A DNA stretch of 64,000 nucleotides from Phytopseudomonas flavescens (GCF_900100535.1 NZ_FNDG01000010.1:62001-126000), one strand, 5' to 3'. Positions 36,759 to 45,754 are shown, counted from the stretch's first letter. Notes: generated by a model from the sequence alone, not told the origin. Numbers and translations are program-made.

Positions 36759-36814
36759 GGAACACTCTCTGGCTGTGCTGCATCCCCGGCGCGGCAGGCG
36801 ACGCCGGAAGGCTT

Positions 36815-37861
36815 TCAGGGCAGTTGGCGATCCGCCGCGGCGGGCAGATGGGTGGCGTCGAACAGGCTGTCCGCCGCGGGGGCGCTTTGCAGGCCATAGG
36901 CGCTGACGGCTTCCTCGATGGCGCGCTGCAGGCGCTCGGCTTTCACCGCGCCGAGGCCGATCTCGCGCACTTCGTCGGTGACCACGTTGGCCTCCAGGGC
37001 CAGCTTCAGGCGGCGCAGTTCAATAGCCTCCTTGGCCAGGGGATCCTGCTTGACCACGTAGGCCACGGCGCTGTCGGGATCGGCCAGGGTTTCCTGCAAG
37101 GCCTTGTTGAAGGCGCGCAGGAAACCGTTGACCAGTTCGGGGTTGTCCTGCAGCAGCTTGTCGCTGGCGATGATGGCGTTGCCATACAGCTCCACGCCGT
37201 ACTGCGGATACGGCAGGCTGACGATGTCCTCCGGCTTGACCCCGCGGGCCTGCAGGTTGAGCACGCTGGTGAAGTAGAAACCGGTGATGGCGTCCACCTG
37301 GCCGCGGGCCAGCAGGGTCTCGCGGATCGCCGGGTCGACGCTCTGCCAGGTCACGTCGTCCGTGGCCAGGCCGTTGTGCCGGGCGAACGCCGGCCAGGCC
37401 TTGCGCCCGGCGTCGAACACCGGGGCGGCGAGGGTCTTGCCCTTGAGGTCGGCGGGGCTGGCGATACCCGAGGACTTCAGCGCGAACACCGCCGCCGGGG
37501 TGTTGTTGTAGACCATGTAGACGGCCTTGAGCGGCGTCTGCGGGTTGCCCGCGCTGTATTCGATCAGGGCGTTGAAATCGGCGAAGCCGATGTCGTAGGC
37601 GCCGGTGGCGACCCGGGTGACCGCACCGGCCGAGCCATTGCCGGCATCGATGCTCACGTCCAGGCCCTCTCTGGCAAAGTAGCCTTTCTGAGCGGCCAGC
37701 AGGAAGGGGGCTGACGGGCCTTCGAAGCGCCAGTCGAGGGTGAATTTGACGGGCGTCAGGGCGGCGGCCTGGGCGCTGGCCATCAGCCCGGCCAGAGCCA
37801 GGGTGCCAAGGCATCTGCCGGTTGCGGCGAGCAGGCGCCGTGGAGGTGTGAGTCGTGTCAT
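36815..37861 (-). CDS. periplasmic binding protein, NMT1/THI5-like (SsuA/ThiY type)
   Basis: A 348-residue solute-binding protein. The signal peptide covers residues 1-32 (cleavage after ASAQAAA). The start of the mature part, VKFTLDWRFEGPSAPFLLAA, is the NMT1/THI5-like domain used for thiamine pyrimidine precursors, riboflavin, sulfonates and similar ligands. The start has GGAGA 8 bases upstream. Given the Tsx-like channel before it and a RutR-like regulator after it, a pyrimidine or nucleobase ligand is the best guess. Confidence 0.88.
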   Translation of the reverse strand: MTRLTPPRRLLAATGRCLGTLALAGLMASAQAAALTPVKFTLDWRFEGPSAPFLLAAQKGYFAREGLDVSIDAGNGSAGAVTRVATGAYDIGFADFNALIEYSAGNPQTPLKAVYMVYNNTPAAVFALKSSGIASPADLKGKTLAAPVFDAGRKAWPAFARHNGLATDDVTWQSVDPAIRETLLARGQVDAITGFYFTSVLNLQARGVKPEDIVSLPYPQYGVELYGNAIIASDKLLQDNPELVNGFLRAFNKALQETLADPDSAVAYVVKQDPLAKEAIELRRLKLALEANVVTDEVREIGLGAVKAERLQRAIEEAVSAYGLQSAPAADSLFDATHLPAAADRQLP

Positions 37862-37904
37862 CGAGGCTTCTCCGGCGCCGCGGGAACGGCGCATTTTCCT
37901 TGGC

Positions 37905-38693
37905 TTAGAAATGCACCTTGAGCATGGCGCTGGCGGTGTTCTGGTTGGTGGTGAAGGCCGAGCTGTCCTCGATGCCGAACCTGTTGCTCCAGTAGTCGTA
38001 CTCGATACCGACGTAGACTTGCTGCTTACCCCAGTCCAGCGCCTTGCCCAGGTCGTACTTGATCTGCGGATTGATGTGCAGGTTCCTGGCCAGGTAATCG
38101 CCTCTGGCCTTGGAGCCGGCATCGTTGACCACCCAATCGATGTAGCCATCGATGAGGATGTCCGATTTGCCGACGGGAATGGTGATGGCCCAGGTGGGAG
38201 TGATCTGCCACTGACCGGACGGCTTGCCGGTGATGCCGTCGGGCTTGCGGTAATACAGATTGATGCCCAGACGGTCGAAACCGGGCACGTTCAGGTCCAC
38301 CGCCGGCCCCAGCAGGTAATTGCGATTGCGGTTCTCGCCGCGCTCGTAGGTGGCGCCGATCAGCACGTCCTTGACCGGGCCGAAGGTCAGGTCGCTGCCG
38401 CTGATCTTGCCCAACGACAGGCGCGGGCTGAACTCGCCATAGTAGGTATGCCCGGCATTGCCGCTCTCGCCGTTGAACCACTTGTTGTCGACGAACAGGA
38501 ACATGTCACCCCAGCTCCAGCCGCTGGCATGTTCGAACGTGACGGTCTGCTGGATCGGCTCCTCGACCTTGAAGTTCTTGCCATAAAGGTAGGACAGGCT
38601 GTTGTTCTGCCACAGCAGCGGGCTGTCGGCATGCGCCTGGCTGGCCAGCAGGGCTGCGCCGGTCAGTACCAGGCACTGGACTTTACGATTCAT
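37905..38693 (-). CDS. Tsx-like nucleoside-specific outer membrane channel
   Basis: A 262-residue outer membrane beta-barrel with a signal peptide at residues 1-22 (ASQAHA). Blocks such as WQNNSLSYLYGKNF and the terminal aromatic SAMLKVHF match Tsx-family nucleoside channels. It is the promoter-proximal gene of the transporter operon, preceded by AAAGGAG and by two candidate operator palindromes, so it would admit the ligand across the outer membrane. Confidence 0.85.
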   Translation of the reverse strand: MNRKVQCLVLTGAALLASQAHADSPLLWQNNSLSYLYGKNFKVEEPIQQTVTFEHASGWSWGDMFLFVDNKWFNGESGNAGHTYYGEFSPRLSLGKISGSDLTFGPVKDVLIGATYERGENRNRNYLLGPAVDLNVPGFDRLGINLYYRKPDGITGKPSGQWQITPTWAITIPVGKSDILIDGYIDWVVNDAGSKARGDYLARNLHINPQIKYDLGKALDWGKQQVYVGIEYDYWSNRFGIEDSSAFTTNQNTASAMLKVHF

Positions 38694-38729
38694 GGAGGCT
38701 CCTTTGGGCGTGCTTTTCTGATTTTTTTC

Positions 38730-38745
38730 CTGTCCGTTCGGACAG
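38730..38745. promoter_or_regulatory. candidate operator palindrome 1 of the Tsx/ABC operon
   Basis: Palindrome CTGTCCGTTCGGACAG, perfect over 8-bp arms when the flanking C and G are counted (38729-38746). It is 38 bp before a second related 16-mer and ~37 bp upstream of the channel gene start. Confidence 0.5.
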
Positions 38746-38767
38746 GTGTCGGCCCAGGTGCAATTTT

Positions 38768-38783
38768 CTGTCCAGTTGATCAG
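38768..38783. promoter_or_regulatory. candidate RutR-type operator of the Tsx/ABC operon
   Basis: The 16-mer CTGTCCAGTTGATCAG agrees with the RutR consensus TTGACCA-N2-TGGTCAA at 10 of 14 defined positions. It also matches the nearby palindrome at 11 of 16 positions. Binding by the RutR-like regulator at 34071-34730 is inferred. Confidence 0.5.
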
Positions 38784-39141
38784 ATTTTTGAAAATAAACG
38801 TCTCACGGACTCGCCACCGATGGCGAAAATGCCGTCTGCTCAATTGCATACGACCGTTGACGCGATGGTCTGGCAGCGCGAGGGGGGCGAGTGCGAGGCG
38901 GTGGTTGCACGGCAAAGCGAATTTCGTGCTTCGAACGGGAGCCCGATGCACTGAATGGGTGCGCTGGAGGAAGCCCGCTCTAGTCCTGCTATCCGGCGTT
39001 GTGCCTATTGGTGGCGCCGTGCATCCGGGGCGCGTGGCTGACGCTTTCTCGTCCACCGCAAAGCCGCACGACGGTGCATCGATGCCCGCAATCCATCCCA
39101 GACGTCAAGCGCGCGCCGTCCTTGGCTGGCCCGCTCACGTT

Positions 39142-39220
39142 GCATGCGCACTGGATGCCGTTTTCCGCCAACCGCCGCTTTCAGCGTGATCCTCGGATGA
39201 TCGTCGTCGGCGCAGGCGCC
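39142..39220 (+). pseudogene. short relic of the bauA N-terminus
   Basis: One frame reads HAHWMPFSANRRFQRDP then RMIVVGAGA, near-identical to DAHWMPFSANRSFQRDP and RIIVGAEGA at residues ~18-43 of the intact bauA at 41824. Only about 26 codons are recognisable. It lies 57 bp from the end of the aldo/keto reductase gene, itself duplicated as a relic elsewhere. Confidence 0.75.
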
Positions 39221-39276
39221 CGGCCGGGCGACGACGCCGCGCGCTGCCGGCCAGCAGGCCGGCGAAGAATGCTTGG

Positions 39277-40200
39277 TCAGCTGAAGGCCTGGACGATCCG
39301 CTCGCGCAGTTGCGCATCGGGCAGGCGGCCCTGGCCGGCCTTGAGGTTGTCGACCACGTAGCGCGGGTTGGAGGTGGCCGGAATCACTGCGGTAACCGCT
39401 GGGTTGGCGAGGATGAACTTGAGCAGCAACTGCGCCCAGGACGTCGCATCGATCTCGTGGGCCCACTCCGGCAGCGGTTTGCCCTTGACCCGGCCGAGCA
39501 GCTGCGCGCGCTGGAACGGGCGGTTGATCAGCGTGGCGATGCCATGCTCGGCGCAGTAGGGCAGCAGGCGTTTCTCGGCGTTGCGCTCACCCACCGAATA
39601 GTTGAGCTGGACGAAATCGACCTTCTCCTTGGCCAGTACCCCGAGCAGGTCGTCGTGGGCCGATTCGATGTAATGGGTGATGCCGATGTAACGCACCTTG
39701 CCCTGCTCGCGCAGCTCACGGGCCAACGCCAATTGCGTGGTGGTGTCCTGCAGGTTGTGCACCTGCAGCAGGTCCATTTTGTCGGTCTGCAATGCCTTGA
39801 GGCTCGCCTCGAACTGCGCCAGGCCACGCTCGCGACCGGTGCTCGACAGTTTCGAGGCGAGAAAGGCCTTGCCCTGGGTCCGGGTGCGCTTGAGCAGTTC
39901 GCCGGTCACCGTCTCGGCAGCGCCGTAGCTGGGCGCCGTGTCGATCAATGTGGCGCCGCCGTTGATAAAGGCACGTACCACCTCGTCCAGCGGTTTCAGG
40001 CTGGCGTTGTCGAGGCTGACGTTGAAGGTTTGCGAAGTGCCGAGGCCGATCACCGGCAGCGCCTCGCCACTCGAGGCGATCTTGCGTTGCAGCAGGGGCG
40101 CCGGGTTGGCGGCTAAGGCCAGGCCAGGCAGCATCTGGCTGCCGGCGGCGAGGGTCATCAGGGCAGCGCTTCCCTGCAGGAAATGGCGACGGCTGGGCAT
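39277..40200 (-). CDS. Tat-exported aldo/keto reductase
   Basis: A 307-residue aldo/keto reductase. The N-terminus MPSRRHFLQGSAAL is a twin-arginine signal (S-R-R-x-F-L), followed by a hydrophobic stretch to about residue 31, so a periplasmic location is likely. Barrel motifs are PVIGLGTSQTF, LIDTAPSYGAAE and KVRYIGITHY. The start has GGAG 7 bases upstream. Its substrate and electron donor in the periplasm are unknown. A deletion relic of the same gene is at 34829-35065. Confidence 0.85.
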   Translation of the reverse strand: MPSRRHFLQGSAALMTLAAGSQMLPGLALAANPAPLLQRKIASSGEALPVIGLGTSQTFNVSLDNASLKPLDEVVRAFINGGATLIDTAPSYGAAETVTGELLKRTRTQGKAFLASKLSSTGRERGLAQFEASLKALQTDKMDLLQVHNLQDTTTQLALARELREQGKVRYIGITHYIESAHDDLLGVLAKEKVDFVQLNYSVGERNAEKRLLPYCAEHGIATLINRPFQRAQLLGRVKGKPLPEWAHEIDATSWAQLLLKFILANPAVTAVIPATSNPRYVVDNLKAGQGRLPDAQLRERIVQAFS

Positions 40201-40408
40201 GGTGTGCTCCGTAGGCTGGAATGGCTGAAAGGTGCTCAGCACAGACTAGTCGCCCGCTGCGGATGCGAGGGACCTCTGAGGCAAGGCGGGGAACCAAATG
40301 TTACAGGGTTTCTCAAATAGGGCCTGCCACCGTCTGGTGCGGCTCACCCATCCCGGTTCGCGGCGCCTGCAAGGTGACCGCCGAACCCTTGCCGAAGGAC
40401 CTGCAAGC

Positions 40409-40768
40409 ATGTCTGCATATCACCTGTCTCTCGCCGCACTGGCGCTGGCCACGATCTCTCTGGGCGGCTGTATCCGCTACCAGCATATCCCGCCGCATAC
40501 CGCTGAGGGCCTGGCCTGTGTGCAGCGCTGTGACGACCAGCAGCGTCAGTGCCGGGATAGCCGTGACGCGTCGTACCGCGAATTCAAAGGCCTGTACGAC
40601 ATCCAGAACCAGAGTTACCAGAATTGCCTGCACACCACCGAAGACCCCAACCTCAAGACGCTCTGCCCACAGCCGACGGCGCCCGACGGGCCGGATTACC
40701 AGGCCTGTACCGAGGTCTACGACAGTTGTTTCACCCGCTGCGGCGGACGCATCGAGCGAGTGAAGTAG
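40409..40768 (+). CDS. hypothetical Cys-rich lipoprotein
   Basis: A 119-residue predicted lipoprotein. The signal sequence ends with lipobox LGGC (about residues 18-21) and the mature part has at least eight cysteines in CxxxC-like spacings (VQRCDDQQRQC, ACTEVYDSCFTRC). It was not recognised beyond this. The start MSAYHLSL has AAGGA upstream. It ends 6 bp before the convergent bauR gene. Confidence 0.7.
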   Translation: MSAYHLSLAALALATISLGGCIRYQHIPPHTAEGLACVQRCDDQQRQCRDSRDASYREFKGLYDIQNQSYQNCLHTTEDPNLKTLCPQPTAPDGPDYQACTEVYDSCFTRCGGRIERVK

Positions 40769-40774
40769 ACCGCC

Positions 40775-41695
40775 TCAGGCACTCGCCGCCAGCTCGTCGA
40801 GAAAACTCTCCAGCACCAGGTGCGGGCGGCGGCCCTTGCGTGTCACCGAGGCCAGGGTGAGGTCATAGAAGCGTGTGTCCGCCTTCAGCACACGCAGGCG
40901 GCCCTCCTTGATCCAGGCGGCAGCGTAGTGGTCCGGCAGGTAGCCGATATAGCGTCCGGTGAGGATCAGAAAAGCCATGCCTTCGCGATCCGAGGCGCTG
41001 GCCGTGCAGTTCAGGGCCAGGTAGTGGTTCTGGACGTCGGGCGGCAGGCGGAAGGTCGGCGCGATGGCATCCTGGGCGTTGAGGCGCTCGTCCGGCAGCT
41101 CCCGGTCATCGACGTAGAACAGCGGGTGGCCGACCGCGCAGTAGAGCAGCGAGCGCTCGTCGTACAGCGGCTGGTAATCGAGGCCGGACAGGCCGCCGAC
41201 CATGGGCACCACGCCCACGTGCAGGCGACCGTCGAGCACGCCCTGTTCGACCTCGCTGGGCGGCGTCATGCGGATATGCACGCGCACGTCCGGGCCGCGA
41301 TCCTTGAGGCGGGCGAGGGCGGCGGTGATGCGCATGTGCGGTACCGTCACCAGGTTGTCGGTCAGGCCGATGTTCAGCTCGCCGCGCAAGTGCTGGTGCA
41401 GGCCGTTGACCTCGGTGCGAAAGCTTTCCAGCGCCGCCAGCAGCTGCTCGGTGGAGCGGTACACCTCGCGGCCTTCCTCGGTCAGCGCGAAGCCGGCACG
41501 CCCACGCTGGCACAGGCGCAGGCCGAGGCGCTGCTCCAGGTCGCTCATCTGCTGGCTGATCGCCGAGCGGCCGATGCCCAGCACGCTTTCCGCAGCGGAG
41601 AACCCGCCGCACTCGGCCACGCTGCGAAACAGCTTGAGCAGGCGGATATCGAAATCGCTGACCTGGGCCAGGGGCTCCGGGCGTCGAACGCTCAT
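40775..41695 (-). CDS. bauR: LysR family regulator BauR
   Basis: A 306-residue LysR regulator with an HTH at about residues 15-75 (GFSAAESVLGIGRSAISQQM) and a C-terminal effector domain. Its position, divergent from bauABC by 128 bp, is the same as in P. aeruginosa PAO1, where BauR activates the beta-alanine operon in response to beta-alanine. Gene order and neighbours support the name more than sequence alone. Confidence 0.88.
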   Translation of the reverse strand: MSVRRPEPLAQVSDFDIRLLKLFRSVAECGGFSAAESVLGIGRSAISQQMSDLEQRLGLRLCQRGRAGFALTEEGREVYRSTEQLLAALESFRTEVNGLHQHLRGELNIGLTDNLVTVPHMRITAALARLKDRGPDVRVHIRMTPPSEVEQGVLDGRLHVGVVPMVGGLSGLDYQPLYDERSLLYCAVGHPLFYVDDRELPDERLNAQDAIAPTFRLPPDVQNHYLALNCTASASDREGMAFLILTGRYIGYLPDHYAAAWIKEGRLRVLKADTRFYDLTLASVTRKGRRPHLVLESFLDELAASA

Positions 41696-41725
41696 TGTTT
41701 AGTCACCAGTGAACCGAGGATAAGA

Positions 41726-41747
41726 AGAGTCGGGTTTGAGTGACTCT
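41726..41747. promoter_or_regulatory. palindrome in the bauR-bauA control region
   Basis: AGAGTC (41726-41731) and GACTCT (41742-41747) separated by 10 bp, in the divergent gap between bauR and bauA. It is a plausible LysR-type binding site for BauR; no experimental consensus was available to compare. Confidence 0.4.
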
Positions 41748-41823
41748 ATGCCTGTGGCACCTTCGCTGACAACCGATACGCTTCTATCTCTATTCACGAA
41801 AACGCCATGACGAGGCTGACTCC

Positions 41824-43170
41824 ATGAACATGCCGCAGACCGCTATGCCGCCCCTCCGGGCCAGCCAGAGGCTGGATGCCCACTGGATGCCGTTTTCCGC
41901 CAACCGCAGCTTCCAGCGCGACCCGCGGATCATCGTCGGCGCCGAAGGCGCCTGGCTGACCGACGATTCCGGTCGCAAGGTCTACGACAGCCTGTCCGGC
42001 CTGTGGACCTGCGGCGCCGGCCATTGCCGCAAGGAGATTCAGGAGGCCGTGGCCAAGCAGCTCGGCACCCTCGATTACTCGCCGGGCTTCCAGTACGCCC
42101 ATCCGCTGTCGTTCAAGCTGGCCGAGGAAGTCGCCGACCTGATGCCGGGCGACCTCAACCATGTGTTCTTCACTGGCTCGGGCTCCGAGTGCGCCGATAC
42201 CGCCGTGAAGATGGCCAAGGCCTACTGGCGCCTGAAGGGCCAGGCCAGCAAGACGCGCATGATCGGCCGCGCCCGTGGTTACCACGGCGTCAACATCGCC
42301 GGCACCGCGCTTGGCGGTATCGGCGGCAACCGCAAGATGTACGGCCAGTTGATGGATGTCGACCACCTGCCGCACACCCTGCAGTCGGGCATGGCCTTCA
42401 CCAGGGGGGCGGCCGAGACCGGTGGTGTCGAGCTGGCCAACGAGCTGCTCAAGCTGATCGAGCTGCATGACGCCTCCAACATCGCCGCGGTGATCGTCGA
42501 GCCGATGTCCGGCTCGGCCGGCGTCATCGTGCCGCCTGCCGGTTATCTGCAGCGCCTGCGCGAGATCTGCACCCAGCACAACATCCTGCTGATCTTCGAC
42601 GAAGTGATCACCGCCTTCGGGCGCATGGGCAAATGGACCGGCGCCGAGTACTTCGGCGTTACCCCGGATATCGTCAACGTCGCCAAGCAGATCACCAACG
42701 GCGCCGTGCCCATGGGCGCGGTGATCGCCACCCGCGAGATCTACCAGACCTTCATGGGCCAGCCGACGCCCGAGCACATGATCGAATTCACCCACGGCTA
42801 CACCTACTCAGCCCACCCGGTAGCCTGCGCCGCTGGCCTGGCTTCGCTGGAGCTGCTCAAGCGCGAGAACCTGGTGCAGCAGGCTGCCGAGCTGGCACCG
42901 AAGTTCGAGAACGCCATCCACGGCCTCAAGGGCGCCAGGCACGTCGTCGACATCCGCAACTGCGGCCTGGCTGGGGCGATCCAGCTGGCGCCCCGTGATG
43001 GCGACCCGTCGATCCGTCCCTTCGAGGCCGGTGTGGCACTGTGGAAGGCAGGCTTCTACGTGCGCTTTGGCGGCGACGGCCTGCAGTTCGGGCCGATGTT
43101 CAACGCCCGGATCGAAGACCTCGACCGGGTGTTCAGCGCCGTGGGCGATGTGCTGCAAAGGATCGACTGA
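41824..43170 (+). CDS. bauA: beta-alanine:pyruvate aminotransferase
   Basis: A 448-residue class III PLP aminotransferase that converts beta-alanine and pyruvate to malonate semialdehyde and alanine; the family also takes other omega-amino acids. The PLP Lys is in NVAKQITNGAVPMGA and the cofactor Asp in LLIFDEVITAFGRMG. The LDAHWMPFSANRSFQRDPR start is characteristic of the omega-amino acid:pyruvate transaminases. One base overlaps bauB (TGATG). Confidence 0.95.
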   Translation: MNMPQTAMPPLRASQRLDAHWMPFSANRSFQRDPRIIVGAEGAWLTDDSGRKVYDSLSGLWTCGAGHCRKEIQEAVAKQLGTLDYSPGFQYAHPLSFKLAEEVADLMPGDLNHVFFTGSGSECADTAVKMAKAYWRLKGQASKTRMIGRARGYHGVNIAGTALGGIGGNRKMYGQLMDVDHLPHTLQSGMAFTRGAAETGGVELANELLKLIELHDASNIAAVIVEPMSGSAGVIVPPAGYLQRLREICTQHNILLIFDEVITAFGRMGKWTGAEYFGVTPDIVNVAKQITNGAVPMGAVIATREIYQTFMGQPTPEHMIEFTHGYTYSAHPVACAAGLASLELLKRENLVQQAAELAPKFENAIHGLKGARHVVDIRNCGLAGAIQLAPRDGDPSIRPFEAGVALWKAGFYVRFGGDGLQFGPMFNARIEDLDRVFSAVGDVLQRID

Positions 43171-43463
43171 TGGCTGTCCGGCAGCAGGCGGTAGCCACCG
43201 TGCAGGTGGATAACGACGAAGTGATCGTCACCGAGTGGCGGTTCGCGCCGGGTACCGAAACCGGTCGCCACCGGCATGGTTACGATTACGTGGTGGTGCC
43301 CATGACCAACGGCACGCTGCTGCTGGAAACCCCGGAGGGCGACAGGCACGCCCCGCTGGTGGCCGGGCAGAGCTACTTCCGCAAGGCGGGGGTGGAACAC
43401 AACGTGATCAATGCCAGCGACCATGAAGTGGTCTTCGTCGAAACCGAAATCAAAGCGCAATGA
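43170..43463 (+). CDS. bauB: small cupin BauB
   Basis: A 97-residue single-domain cupin. The barrel motif GRHRHGYDYVVVPMTNG is at about residues 34-50 and VEHNVINASDHE near the end supplies a second His. In P. aeruginosa, bauB lies between bauA and bauC; its exact role in beta-alanine use is not known. It overlaps bauA by one base and is followed by bauC after 91 bp. Confidence 0.9.
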   Translation: MAVRQQAVATVQVDNDEVIVTEWRFAPGTETGRHRHGYDYVVVPMTNGTLLLETPEGDRHAPLVAGQSYFRKAGVEHNVINASDHEVVFVETEIKAQ

Positions 43464-43554
43464 AACCATTCAGACAGGAGCTGGCCGGCAGGCATCGCCG
43501 GCGAAGCCAGGCGTCACGGCGCTCCTGCACAGACATGCATAGCGAGGAATTTTC

Positions 43555-45054
43555 ATGACCACCATCCAGCACCTGATCCACGGCGAACTCACGGACGGCC
43601 AGGGCGGCCGCAGCGCCGACGTGTTCAATCCGGCCACCGGTGAAGCGGTACGCCGCGTCGCCCTGGCCGATGTTTCCACCGTGCAGCAGGCCATCGACTC
43701 CGCCAAGCAGGCGTTCCCGGCCTGGCGCAACACGCCGCCGGCCAAGCGCGCCCAGGTCATGTTCCGTTTCAAGCAATTGCTCGAGCAGCACGAGGACGCC
43801 ATCGCCAAACTGATCAGCGAAGAGCACGGCAAGACCGTCGAAGACGCTGCCGGCGAACTCAAGCGCGGTATCGAGAACGTCGAGTACGCCTGCTCCGCGC
43901 CGGAAATCCTCAAGGGTGAGTACACCCGCAACGTCGGCCCCAACATCGACGCCTGGAGCGACTTCCAGCCGGTGGGCGTGGTCGCTGGCATCACCCCGTT
44001 CAACTTCCCGGCCATGGTGCCGCTGTGGATGTATCCGCTGGCCATCGTCTGCGGCAACTGCTTCATCCTCAAACCCTCCGAGCGCGACCCCAGCTCCACC
44101 CTGTACATCGCCCAGTTGCTGCAGGAAGCCGGTCTGCCCAAGGGCGTGCTCAACGTCGTGCACGGCGACAAGACCGCGGTGGATGCGTTGATCCAGGCGC
44201 CCGAGGTCAAGGCCCTGAGCTTCGTCGGCTCCACGCCCATCGCCGAATACATCTACGCCGAAGGCAGCAAGCGCGGCAAACGCGTGCAGGCCCTGGGTGG
44301 CGCCAAGAACCACGCGGTGCTGATGCCCGATGCCGACCTGGACAACGCCGTCAGCGCACTGATGGGTGCCGCCTACGGTTCCTGCGGCGAGCGTTGCATG
44401 GCCATTTCCGTGGCCGTGTGCGTGGGCGAGCAGATCGCCGATGCGCTGGTCGACAAGATCGTTCCGCAGATCAAGGCCCTGAAGATCGGCGCCGGCACCC
44501 AGTGCGGCCTCGACATGGGCCCGCTGGTCACCGCTGCGGCGAAGGAAAAGGTCACCGGCTACATCGACGCGGGCGTGCAGGCGGGTGCCGAGCTGGTGGT
44601 GGATGGCCGTGGCCTGAGCGTGTCCGGCAATGAAAACGGCTTCTTCCTCGGCGGCACCCTGTTCGACCGGGTGACGGCGGACATGACCATCTACACCGAC
44701 GAGATTTTCGGCCCGGTGCTGTGCATCGTCCGCGTCGACAGCCTGGAGGCGGCCATGCAACTGATCAACGATCACGAGTACGGCAACGGCACCTGCATCT
44801 TTACCCGAGACGGCGAAGCGGCGCGGCTGTTCTGCGACGAGATCGAAGTCGGCATGGTCGGCGTCAACGTGCCCCTGCCCGTGCCGGTGGCCTACCACAG
44901 CTTCGGTGGCTGGAAACGCTCCCTGTTCGGCGACCTCCACGCCTACGGCCCCGACGGCGTGCGCTTCTACACCCGGCGCAAATCCATCACCCAGCGCTGG
45001 CCGCAGCGCAAGAGCCACGAGGCGGCGCAGTTCGCGTTTCCCAGCAATAGCTGA
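43555..45054 (+). CDS. bauC: malonate-semialdehyde dehydrogenase (CoA-acylating)
   Basis: A 499-residue aldehyde dehydrogenase of the MmsA type, converting malonate semialdehyde to acetyl-CoA, CO2 and NADH. The catalytic Cys is in YGSCGERCMAISVAV and the NAD-binding site includes FVGSTPIAEYIY. Unlike typical aldehyde dehydrogenases it has VQALGGAKNHAV instead of the Glu general-base motif, as expected for CoA-acylating MmsA enzymes. It closes the bau operon and is followed by a clear terminator. Confidence 0.93.
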   Translation: MTTIQHLIHGELTDGQGGRSADVFNPATGEAVRRVALADVSTVQQAIDSAKQAFPAWRNTPPAKRAQVMFRFKQLLEQHEDAIAKLISEEHGKTVEDAAGELKRGIENVEYACSAPEILKGEYTRNVGPNIDAWSDFQPVGVVAGITPFNFPAMVPLWMYPLAIVCGNCFILKPSERDPSSTLYIAQLLQEAGLPKGVLNVVHGDKTAVDALIQAPEVKALSFVGSTPIAEYIYAEGSKRGKRVQALGGAKNHAVLMPDADLDNAVSALMGAAYGSCGERCMAISVAVCVGEQIADALVDKIVPQIKALKIGAGTQCGLDMGPLVTAAAKEKVTGYIDAGVQAGAELVVDGRGLSVSGNENGFFLGGTLFDRVTADMTIYTDEIFGPVLCIVRVDSLEAAMQLINDHEYGNGTCIFTRDGEAARLFCDEIEVGMVGVNVPLPVPVAYHSFGGWKRSLFGDLHAYGPDGVRFYTRRKSITQRWPQRKSHEAAQFAFPSNS

Positions 45055-45072
45055 GGTGGGATGAGGTAGATG

Positions 45073-45099
45073 AAAGGCCGGTCGGGAGATCGGCCTTTT
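45073..45099 (+). terminator. intrinsic terminator of the bau operon
   Basis: Stem AAAGGCCG (45073-45080) and CGGCCTTT (45091-45098) with a 10-base loop and a short T run, about 20 bp after bauC. Confidence 0.85.
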
Positions 45100-45125
45100 C
45101 ATTAGTGGCGATAATTGCGTCGGCA

Positions 45126-45205
45126 ATTCCTGGGTATCGCTGTGCTCAACCGCAGGCTACGCGCGACCCCGTAGCCCGGCGTCGAGCGTAGCGACACCCG
45201 GGAAT
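45126..45205. repeat. REP pair on the left of the RAYT gene
   Basis: Two inverted copies of a ~35-bp REP: reverse-oriented at 45126-45160 and forward at 45171-45205. Both share GTAGCC at one end and a CCGGGAAT-type end (CCAGGAAT in the reverse copy). The forward copy matches the one at 45792-45825 at most positions. Confidence 0.85.
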
Positions 45206-45220
45206 GATTTTCATGGCTCC

Positions 45221-45754
45221 CTACAATCTCTCCCCCGTAAACACCTCATCGCTCCCACCTCCTGCCCAATCCTCCGGCAGCAACCCCGCCGCCACATAAC
45301 GATGAAACGACGACCATGGCCAATCCATTACACGCTCCACATGCCCATGCTTGCGCGGGTTGTGGTGGATGTAATCGACATGCCGGGCAACGTCCTCGTC
45401 GTCACGAATCCGATGCTCCCAGAAACGCTGCTGCCAGATGCCTCGCTCGCCCTTACGCTGCCGGCTGGCGGATATCCGTTCTCCTATCGGCAGGGCTCTG
45501 GAAAAACCACTCTTGATAAGCCGCCAGCGTAAGGCGAAATCCGCATCGCCAGGTGGCAGGGTACACAGGGCGTGGAGGTGATCGGGAAGGATGACGATAG
45601 CGTCGATGCGCCACGGATGAAGCCTCATCACATGGCGGAAGCTGGCACGCAGCAAATCGATAGGTGCAGTCAGCAAGTCGCGGCGGCGATCTGCCAGGTT
45701 GAGTGTGAAGAACCAAGTGGCGCCCGGCGTTTTGTCGCGGCGATACAGCACCAT
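45221..45754 (-). CDS. REP-associated tyrosine transposase (RAYT)
   Basis: A 177-residue Y1-type transposase related to IS200/IS605 TnpA. The HUH-like metal motif is ILPDHLHAL (His59, His61) and the catalytic Tyr128 is in VDYIHHNPRKHG. RAYTs process REP hairpins as single-stranded DNA and are thought to spread REP elements. The gene is intact and is flanked on both sides by REP pairs of one family, which makes it a complete RAYT/REP unit. Confidence 0.9.
   Translation of the reverse strand: MVLYRRDKTPGATWFFTLNLADRRRDLLTAPIDLLRASFRHVMRLHPWRIDAIVILPDHLHALCTLPPGDADFALRWRLIKSGFSRALPIGERISASRQRKGERGIWQQRFWEHRIRDDEDVARHVDYIHHNPRKHGHVERVMDWPWSSFHRYVAAGLLPEDWAGGGSDEVFTGERL

Larger units (their letters stand above)
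38694..39276. other. 583-bp gap: operators of the Tsx operon, a bauA relic, otherwise empty
   Basis: The left part is AT-rich and holds two palindromes (separate entries). A short relic of bauA lies at 39142-39220. Between them nothing was recognised. Confidence 0.5.

Noticed and set aside
34551..36899. A very long open frame on the plus strand across the TetR/ABC region
   Set aside because: It is antisense to well-supported genes with clear motifs and has no family features; long antisense frames are expected at this GC content.
45221..45754. Standard insertion sequence
   Set aside because: The protein is a RAYT rather than an IS transposase, and the flanks are REPs instead of IS ends with target duplications.
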